From Lewinella sp039816955 (GTDB lineage Bacteria; Bacteroidota; Bacteroidia; Chitinophagales; Saprospiraceae): a stretch of 11,537 bases of DNA. Position numbers and translations under genes: made by a program. Shown one piece after another: positions 1 through 7,600 of the stretch. A model generated the notes under the pieces. That model was given only the letters and a program-made list of their open reading frames with translations, did not search any database and was not told the DNA's origin. Positions within the stretch are counted from its first letter, which is position 1. The number at the start of each line of letters is the position of its first letter. The stretch lies in assembly GCA_039816955.1 (NCBI GenBank), contig JBCBWU010000220.1, forward strand, positions 1 to 11,537. The letters run 5' to 3'.

Positions 1-207
1 CATATTGTTGTAGGCTCCGCGGATTTTGTAGGAGCGTACCACCTGCATGTCCTCCCGTTTGAACCAAACCGAGCAATCATACTGTTCTGAGAAACGGTAG
101 TTAAAGAGCATCGGCGTAATGTCCGCAACACCTTTGAGGCGCACTTTCGCCTGGTAGATTTGCTCTACGCTAATCAAAGTGGAGGATGTCAGTATTGGCT
201 TAGCCAT
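1..207 (-). CDS. ilvA: Threonine dehydratase (threonine ammonia-lyase), N-terminal part, cut by window edge
   Basis: The reverse strand from the ATG at 207-205 reads 69 codons without a stop and runs off the left edge. The protein begins MAKPILTSST and carries the PLP-binding motif SYKIRGAYN at residues 59-67; K61 is the expected Schiff-base lysine. The preceding stretch WFKREDMQVVRSYK is typical of fold-type II threonine dehydratases. The family converts L-threonine to 2-oxobutanoate and ammonia in the cytosol, the committed step of isoleucine synthesis. No alternative ATG lies just upstream in frame, and no clear Shine-Dalgarno site is visible, as is usual in Bacteroidota. The gene lies 128 nt downstream of ilvC on the same strand, so co-transcription is plausible, though a hairpin sits between them. 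A catabolic or serine dehydratase paralogue cannot be excluded from the N-terminus alone, but the ilvC neighbour favours the biosynthetic enzyme. Confidence 0.9.
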   Translation of the reverse strand, partial: MAKPILTSSTLISVEQIYQAKVRLKGVADITPMLFNYRFSEQYDCSVWFKREDMQVVRSYKIRGAYNNM

Positions 208-302
208 GGCAATATCGATCAATATATGGAGGGTAAAACACCCTGGTATAAATAAGATAGGCCCCGTGGGGAGTACGGAGCGCATCTTGTAAGAAACTTG
301 AA

Positions 303-324
303 AGCTGGCAGGGGGGAACCAGCT
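303..324 (-). terminator. Hairpin just after ilvC: weak terminator or attenuator
   Basis: A 6-bp inverted repeat (AGCTGG at 303-308, CCAGCT at 319-324) with a 10-nt loop begins 12 nt past the ilvC stop codon. On the transcribed strand the second arm runs into a T-rich stretch (TTTCAAGTTTC). The stem is short and the T-run is interrupted, so it could be a partial terminator setting the ilvC:ilvA ratio, or an mRNA 3'-end stabiliser. A second tiny element (CCCC-AC-GGGG) lies further toward ilvA, near 271-280. Confidence 0.35.
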
Positions 325-335
325 ATAATTTTCCG

Positions 336-1406
336 TTATACCTCCTGAGCTGTTTCAGCAGGCTGATTCTCTGGGCGTAGGCTGCGTACCACGCGGCCAG
401 CTTGCCACATTTCACTGTTGTGCAATTCACTCAATTCACCGTCTAGCTTTTCGCGGTAGTCCGGTTGACTATTGGAATCGATAGATCGCTGTGCTTCTTC
501 ACCCGCTGCTACGCTATCGTACAATTCGTTGAAAACTGGCAGAACTGCATCGCGGAACTTGTTTTTCCAATCCAGAGCCCCACGCTGAGCAGTGGTCGAA
601 CAGTTGGCGTACATCCAGTCCATACCGTTTTCGGCAACTAATGGCATCAAACTCTGGGTCAATTCCTCAACCGTTTCGTTGAACGCCTCACTAGGAGAGT
701 GGCCACGTTCCCGCAATACACTGTACTGTGCTTCGAAGATTCCTTGGATGGCGCCCATCAGGGTACCCCGTTCGCCCGTAAGGTCACTGTAAACTTCCTT
801 CTGGAAAGTCGTTTCAAATAGGTAACCAGAGCCAATGCCAATTCCCAGGGCAATTACTCGCTCTTGGGCTCGGCCAGTAGCGTCTTGGTGGATGGCGTAG
901 GAAGAGTTTAGACCACGGCCTTCCACAAACATGCGGCGTAAGCTAGTTCCAGAACCCTTTGGCGCTACCAAAATCACATCCACATCGGCGGGAGGTACAA
1001 TACCGGTACGGTCGCGGTAGGTGATACCAAAACCGTGCGAGAAGTACAATGCCTTGCCTGGCGTTAGGCGTTCCTTAATTGTTTCCCACTTGGCAATCTG
1101 TGCCGCGTCAGAAAGTAAGTATTGGATAATGGTACCACGCTCGGCTGCCTCTTCGATAGAGAACAGCGTTTCACCGGGTACAAAGCCGTCAGCAATGGCC
1201 TTATCCCAAGACTTAGAAGGTTGGCGTTGGCCCACAATTACATTGAAGCCATTGTCGCGTAGATTTAGCGCCTGGCCCGGACCTTGTACACCATAACCAA
1301 TGATAGCGATGGTTTCGTCCGTCAATACTTCTTGTGCCTTTGCTAAAGGAAATTCCTCTCGTGTGGCTACGTTTTCTTCAACACCACCAAAATTGAGTTT
1401 TGCCAT
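336..1406 (-). CDS. ilvC: Ketol-acid reductoisomerase (NADP+)
   Basis: A complete 356-residue protein. The family isomerises and reduces 2-acetolactate or 2-aceto-2-hydroxybutyrate to the dihydroxy acids of valine/leucine and isoleucine synthesis, using NAD(P)H and Mg2+. An N-terminal Rossmann fold shows the dinucleotide motif GYGVQGPGQ at 37-45, followed by a cofactor loop GQRQPSKSWDK (59-69) whose Arg/Ser/Lys residues suggest NADPH preference. The catalytic His is H124 in SHGFG. The metal ligands of the knotted helical domain are D208 and E212 in SDLTGERG, and E244 and E248 in FNETVEEL; their spacing (4 and 36 residues) matches class I enzymes. The substrate-contact serine is probably S270. 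The chain is slightly longer than typical class I enzymes (about 330-340), with a short acidic tail. The start MAKLNFGG is the only sensible ATG. ilvD, ilvB and ilvN are not adjacent, because the upstream neighbour is an unrelated secreted protein. Confidence 0.97.
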   Translation of the reverse strand: MAKLNFGGVEENVATREEFPLAKAQEVLTDETIAIIGYGVQGPGQALNLRDNGFNVIVGQRQPSKSWDKAIADGFVPGETLFSIEEAAERGTIIQYLLSDAAQIAKWETIKERLTPGKALYFSHGFGITYRDRTGIVPPADVDVILVAPKGSGTSLRRMFVEGRGLNSSYAIHQDATGRAQERVIALGIGIGSGYLFETTFQKEVYSDLTGERGTLMGAIQGIFEAQYSVLRERGHSPSEAFNETVEELTQSLMPLVAENGMDWMYANCSTTAQRGALDWKNKFRDAVLPVFNELYDSVAAGEEAQRSIDSNSQPDYREKLDGELSELHNSEMWQAGRVVRSLRPENQPAETAQEV

Positions 1407-1409
1407 GAT

Positions 1410-1477
1410 ATAGCGGATTTATCTTGTTTTATATCAGTTGATGGATCAAAAATGAAGATAAATCGCTGCTCCGCTAT
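1410..1477 (-). promoter_or_regulatory. Interrupted inverted repeat in the ilvC leader
   Basis: The 16-nt arm at 1410-1425 (ATAGCGGATTTATCTT) pairs completely with AAGATAAA (1455-1462) plus TCCGCTAT (1470-1477); the only interruption is a 7-nt bulge at 1463-1469. The 29-nt loop holds a smaller palindrome, TTGAT-GG-ATCAA (1438-1449). The structure ends 3 nt upstream of the ilvC ATG. If transcribed, it would bury the translation start; if not, it could be a DNA operator. No leader peptide or known riboswitch is recognisable. Confidence 0.4.
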
Positions 1478-1485
1478 GTCTCAAA
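1453..1485 (-). promoter_or_regulatory. Possible Bacteroidota-type promoter for ilvC
   Basis: On the minus strand a TTTG (1485-1482) is followed after 21 nt by TATCTTCA (1460-1453), which partly matches the Bacteroidota -33 TTTG / -7 TAnnTTTG consensus. The -7 match is imperfect. If the box is real, transcription would begin near 1446, inside the loop of the overlapping inverted repeat, which would then favour an operator over an RNA hairpin. Confidence 0.25.
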
Positions 1486-1600
1486 CCCCATTCATTTACT
1501 GATAATTACGATCTCATTACTGTAGATTTTAGAGGTAAGTATCTGATTATGTGTTAATTAAATGATGCTGACTTACATCACATCTTTGACCTAAAAGCAA

Positions 1601-1631
1601 GAGGCAGATGCTGTAATTCAACATCTGCCTC
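1601..1631 (-). terminator. Rho-independent terminator of the giant repeat-protein gene
   Basis: A perfect 10-bp inverted repeat, GAGGCAGATG (1601-1610) and CATCTGCCTC (1622-1631), has an 11-nt loop. Read on the minus strand it lies 26 nt past the stop codon and is followed by a T-rich tail (TTGCTTTTAGG). It should insulate ilvC from read-through of the large upstream gene. Confidence 0.75.
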
Positions 1632-1639
1632 CAAAGCTT

Positions 1640-1654
1640 CTAGCCCGTGGCTAG
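1640..1654 (-). repeat. Small hairpin abutting the stop codon (CTAGCC-CGT-GGCTAG)
   Basis: A perfect 6-bp stem with a 3-nt loop sits 2 nt past the stop codon of the giant gene and 8 nt before the main terminator stem. It could act as a second 3'-end structure protecting the mRNA. It contains no T-run of its own. Confidence 0.4.
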
Positions 1655-1656
1655 TT

Positions 1657-4600
1657 CTATTCCTTGATGAAGCGAGTCATCATGACGCGCTCGCCATCGT
1701 ACCACTGGAGCAGATACATACCGCTTTCCAGTTGACTGATATCTAAGCTTTGTTGAGCGGTTCCCACTTGCGGAGCCAACTGCTGTTGGAAGAGCAAGGT
1801 GCCACTCAAGTTGTAGACACTAACCATCTGCTGATTGGTGAGTAGATTATGTGGTACACTCACTTGCAGGTTCACAAACTCGCGAGCAGGATTCGGGAAG
1901 ACATTCAGTACTATCCGCTCCTCCTCTAGTGCCTGGAAGCCTTCGCCTTCGTTCGGTGCAATATTACCCTCGCTCAGGCGAGTAACCGTTACGAAGTTGT
2001 CGGACAAGTCAAAACAATCGTCACTCAGCGGTACTTGATCAGCAAAGTCTCCAATCATGGCCGTGATATTACCCGTGTAGGACAGACCCCAGATGCGACA
2101 AACGCCTTCAGGGATACCTTCAAAGTTGATAACACCATCTTCAGATGTTGCCAGAATCATATTGTCTTCATCAGTAATCACGTACAGATACGGTGTCTGA
2201 TCAATGCCAGTATTAATCATCGTCACGATATCAGCCTCACCATCATCCGTAATGAATTCGACGTCAATGCTACCATCATCAGCACTGACAGTACCGCCTT
2301 CAGGTTGTTGCCGCACGAGCGTGATGTAGTTGTTGGATAGTGCCCAACAATCGGTAGAAAGAGCAGCGGTGGTCGCATCTTCCATGAATGGTGGGTCAAA
2401 ATCGCCAGTGAAGACCACACCGTATACCCGACAAATACCCGGTAAGGATGGATCAAAGTCAATCACATTGCTTTCTACATCTCCGAAGATGATGTTGTTC
2501 TGGTCGTCGGTAATGATGTAGCGATAATCTGGATCACTGGTGTCATTATCCAGGACCACCACATCGGCAATTCCATCTTGAGGGCAGATGAATACGATCT
2601 GTTCGCCCGTACTGGTGGATACGTTACCCGCATCCAAGCTCTCTGTACGCTCTACTGTAACGAAGTTCTCAGAAAGTTCGTGGCAACTGCTGGCTAGATC
2701 ACCTTCGGTTACCACCTGGCCTTCTTCAACCAACAATACACCAGTGTAGGAGAGGCCCCAAATACGGTAAGTGCCCGGGTCAACATTATCCAGATTCACT
2801 ACACCGTCGGCTGGCGTACTCACTTCAATCACCACATTGAAAGTATCGGTCAGGATGTACGCATAGCCCACGTTGGCTGTGCTAGTAGTATTGACCTGGA
2901 TACCCGGCGTAAAGTTACTGTGGCACAGTCGTGTCACATCAGTGCCATCTTCAAAACTCAAGGTGCCGCCTTCGGGATTGTCAATAAAGATATCGACAAA
3001 GTTGCCGGAAAGATCGTTACAACCATCCGATAGTTCCACTTCGGTAATGATGTTGCCGATAGAGAGTTGCAGGTCACCGCTATAAGATACACCCCAGATG
3101 CGCAGAGCATCTAAGCCAGCAGCATCTGCTAAATCAATAGTAGCGCCCGTTAGTACCTGTAGGACAATGTCGGTCTGGGTAGTGAGGACGTAAGTGTATT
3201 CCGCTTCAGTAGAAGAACTACTGTTGATGAAGGTGACGAAGTTAGATCCGCCATCCTCGCAGGCGAAGACCGTTGTCTCTCCCAGATCGGTAAATACTTC
3301 ACCACCATCAACTTGGGTTTTATCTACAAGGACAAAGTTGTTACTGATGTCAAAGCAGCCACTAGCCAAGTCTTCTTCAAAGATTTGTGCCCCCGGGAGG
3401 ACACTCAGCGAACCGGTGTAAGACAAGCCGTAGATGCGCCAGTCACCCGGTGCAGCTTGTTCAAAGTCGAAGGTTGGTCCATCTAGGGTACCCACTAAGA
3501 TACTATCCAGGTCTACGATCAAGAAGGTATAGGCCGCATCGCTGGCGCTAAATACTTCTACGTTGAACGGATCAGGAATGCCGTCGCCAATACAAATGGA
3601 AACTTCTTCTGAACCGCCTTCGGTGAATACCAAACCGGCAGCCGGAGCTACGTTAAAGATGGTGACAAAATTATCGGAAAGATCGAAGCAGCCGGTCGCC
3701 AATTCAGCCGTGCTAGCATCAGTGCCTACATCGGCTAGCAAGTCACCGGTGAAGACTAAGCCCCAAAGGCGATATTCGCCTTCTGGTAGCGGCTCAAAAT
3801 CTACAGTATTATCAGCAGGAATCTGTACGATTACATTTTCGTCCGTTGTAAGTACGAAGGAGAAGGTGCCTGAACCAGTTCCTTCGTTGAAGAAAGTAAG
3901 TACATCGACTTCGCCGTCACCAGGGCAGGTGAAGCGATCACCAATACCCAATACACTGGCTACTGTACCAGCATTCAATTCTCCGCGCACGACCGTTACG
4001 AAATCATCGCTCAGGTCAAAACAATCGTCTGAAAGTGCAACAGCTGCTGCGTCATTACCTACCGCTGCGGTGAGGTTACCGGTGTAAGCCAAGCCCCAAA
4101 CCCGGCAGGTACCGTTCGGTACGCCTTCGAAGTCAGCGCTATCGCCTGGTTGCAGGATGTCAAGAATGACATTGGCATCATCCGTGATCAGGAATACGTA
4201 GTCGGTATTGCTGGCACCGCTCGCGTCAAAACTATAGACGTCGGGTTCGCCGTCATCGGTACAGAGGAATAGGGTGGTCTCCCCATCCGTTGTCGATACG
4301 TTTCCGCCTTCTGGCGTTTCGCGAATGATTGTCACAAAGTTCTCCGATAGGTTGTAACACACATTACTCAGTTCGGCAGTTTCGATATCCCCCGTCAAGC
4401 CGGTTAGCTGGCCGCTGAAGGCAACACCCCATACCCGTACTTCGGAAGGCGTGTCAAAGCCATCAAAATCCACAGGATCGGTACCAATGTTGCCAAGAAT
4501 ATTGTTGTTTACGTCCGTAAGAACATAAGTGTAGTTGGCAGTGCTGCTGCCCGTGTTAAGGAAGCTCAGGAAGTCTTCCACACCATCATTCGGACAAGTA

Positions 4601-7600
4601 TTGGTGAGGGTTGTACCATCGTCTAAGCTTACCGTGCCACCGATGACCTCATCGCGATTAATCGTTACAAAGTTAGCGGACAACTCGAAACAGTCATCCG
4701 TAAGGGCTACTTCAGCGGCGTTTTGTCCGGTCTCGGCAATGATCCCACCGGTGTAGGAAAGACCCCACACCCGACACTCGCCTGGAGCTGCCTGGTCCAG
4801 ATCTACGCTATTACCGGCAAGGACGGCCAAAATCTCGTTCTCATTGTTCGTTACCACAAAAGCGTATTCGGCATCCGTGGCAGTAGTTACATTATTGAAG
4901 ATGAAGAAATCCGCTTCGCCATCGTTGCTACAAGCAAAGGCTTGGGTACTACCGTCTTCTAGGCTCACCGTACCACCGTCAACGAAGGTGCGAATTACAA
5001 CTACGAAGTTGTCGGAGAGATCGAAACACTCCGTTGCTAGGTCAATGACTGCGGCGTTTTCCCCGATTGTGGCAGTTGGGTCACCTAAGTAAGCCAAGCC
5101 CCAAATGCGGCAAATACCAGCAGGCGTATTCTCAAAGTCAATCTCCGGAGAAGTGCTGGTAGCGAGGATGGTGTTGTCTTCGTTGGTAATGACGTAAAGA
5201 TAATTGGTGCCTTCTGGTGCATCATTCACTACGGTGAGCACATCAGGCTGACCATCGCTCACACAAACATCAACTTGCTCGCTGCCGTCTGCTAAGCTTA
5301 CCGTACCGCCTTCTGGACCTCTGAGGTCAACCAACAGGAAGTTTTCGGTAATGTCAAAGCAGTCATCAGAGATGATCGTACTCTCGTCGATCATCATGCC
5401 TGTCTGTAATAAAAAGTTACCACTAAAGGCCACGGCCCAGACCCGCACAAAGTCACCTTCGTAAGCTTCAAAGTTGGTGCTAGAGCTGGCAAGAATTTCC
5501 AAAATGACATTATCCGTATCGGTCACCAAGAAGGCCAGGTTGTCACCTCCTGAGAAATCGGTAAGGAAGTTGAGGATATCCACATTACCGTCATCTGGAC
5601 AAATGGCTGCCACAGTGGTGCCATCATCAAAAGTGATTTCACTTACGCTCACAGAGCGATTGACGATTTCTATGGTATTGTCACTGAGGTCAAAACAAAC
5701 GTCAGCTAAGTCTTCACCAGTGAAAGTGTCGCCCACTGTGACAGTGAGGTTATTTGTGTAAGAGAGGCCGTAGACCGTGTAAGAACCCAGTCCAAGTTGG
5801 TCCAGATCTAGGCTAGCTGACTCTTGGACTGCCACTACCTCACCACTCTCATCATTGACGACAAGGAAAGTGTACGGTAAGTTGGGATCGGTATCTGTTG
5901 CTACTAGCTCGAGTACCGTGCCACTGCCGCCGGCCATACATTCTACGAAGCTGGTGCTTCCGTCAGCTAGGCTAATGTTACCACCATCTGGGCCATTGCG
6001 ATTGATGAGGACGAAGCCATCACTGAGATCGAAGCACTCATCGGAGAGTGGTTGCCCGCCACCCAAGTTATCACCTACATCTAGTGTAAGGTTGCCACTG
6101 TATACGAGGCCCCAAACCCGGCATACGCCAGATCCTGCGCCTTCGAAATCGATGATACCATCTTCAGAGGTGTCCATAACGAAGTTGCCTTCGTTAGTGA
6201 TTACGTAAACGAAGTTATCGTCTCCTACGTAGGTTGAGATGAAGGTCAAAACATCAGGAACGCCATCACCTACACAAATGGTGGCCATATTGCTGCCGTC
6301 TTCGAGCAAGACGTTGTCGGCATTTTGTACCCGCTTAATCAGGCTGGCCGTATTGTCGGATAAGTCAAAGCAAGCCGTGCCTAAATTAGCTGGATCGAAG
6401 GTGTCGCCTTCACTTACTGCCAGGGCATCAATGAATGAAACACCGTAAATCGTATAAGTGCCATCTGGCAGCGTTTCCAAGTCAATTTCACCATCCGTTG
6501 AGATGACGGTGATTTCGTTGTTTTCGTTAACTAAAAGGAATGCGTATTCAGCATTCGGGTCATTGTCTGCAACTACTACCGTAAGACCACCGTCTGGTGG
6601 TAGGGCGGAACAAGAAGTGAAACTGGTGCTGCCGTCGGAATAGCTGATGCTGCCGCCGTCGGGACCGTCACGATTAATCAGTACGAACCCGTCACTAAGA
6701 TCGAAACACTCATCGGAGAGGGGTTGACCACCACCCAGGTTATCGTCTGCTTCCAGGGTCAGGTTTCCGCTATAAGCCAAGCCCCAAACCCGGCAGATGC
6801 CAGTGCCAGCACCGTCGAAGTCGATGATGCCATCTTCAGAAGTAGCCAAAACAAAGTTGCCTTCGTTGGTGATCACGTAGATGAAGTTATCGTTACCAGC
6901 GTAGGTTGATGTAAAGGTCAATACATCCGGAATGCCGTCTCCTACACATACAGTTGCTTCGGAAGAACCATCTTCCAAAAGTACATCATCGGCATTTTGT
7001 ACCCGCTTGATAAAGCTTAGCGCATTATCCGAAAGATCAAAACACTCATCGCTTAGTTGCGTTGGATCAAAGGTGTCACCCGCCGCAACGGTAAGGTTAC
7101 CGGTGTAGGCCAAACCAAAGATGCTATAAACACCGGCAGGAATAACTGCCAGGTCAATTTCAGTAGCGGTGGTCACATCGTATACGGTACCATCTTCTGC
7201 TACGATCACAAATACAAAGTCAGTAGCGGTGTTGTGGCTACTGGATAAGCCAACTGTTCCGGTAGGCTCCAATACACTACAGGAAAGGAAGCTTTCGCTG
7301 CCATCCGCATAAGTCAAGGTGTTGGCTTCTGGAGAAAGCCGAGTTATTTCCACAAAATTTGAGGACAGCTCAAAACAAGCGGTCGCTAAATTGGTGTTAA
7401 GCAGGTCATCTCCTACCTCGCCGACGAAATCACCCACATAGGCAACCCCCCAAAGGCGGCATACGCCAGGAGGTGCGTTGGTGAGATCAACCGTGCCATC
7501 AGTAGAAAAGCCTAATACATTATTGTTATCGTCCGTAATGGCAAAAATGTAGGGCTCAAAGTCACTATCGGTGATGAAGTCTACCACATTTGTTACTCCG

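Noticed and set aside
592..1296. Plus-strand open frames of 66 and 91 codons within ilvC
   Set aside because: They are antisense shadows of a well-conserved enzyme gene with no domain signal of their own.
3563..4087. Plus-strand open frames inside the giant gene, the longest being 174 codons, with recurring similar frames along the array
   Set aside because: They lie antisense to a clearly coding repeat protein. Their similarity to each other is only the mirror image of the repeats, and they show no independent domain or start context.
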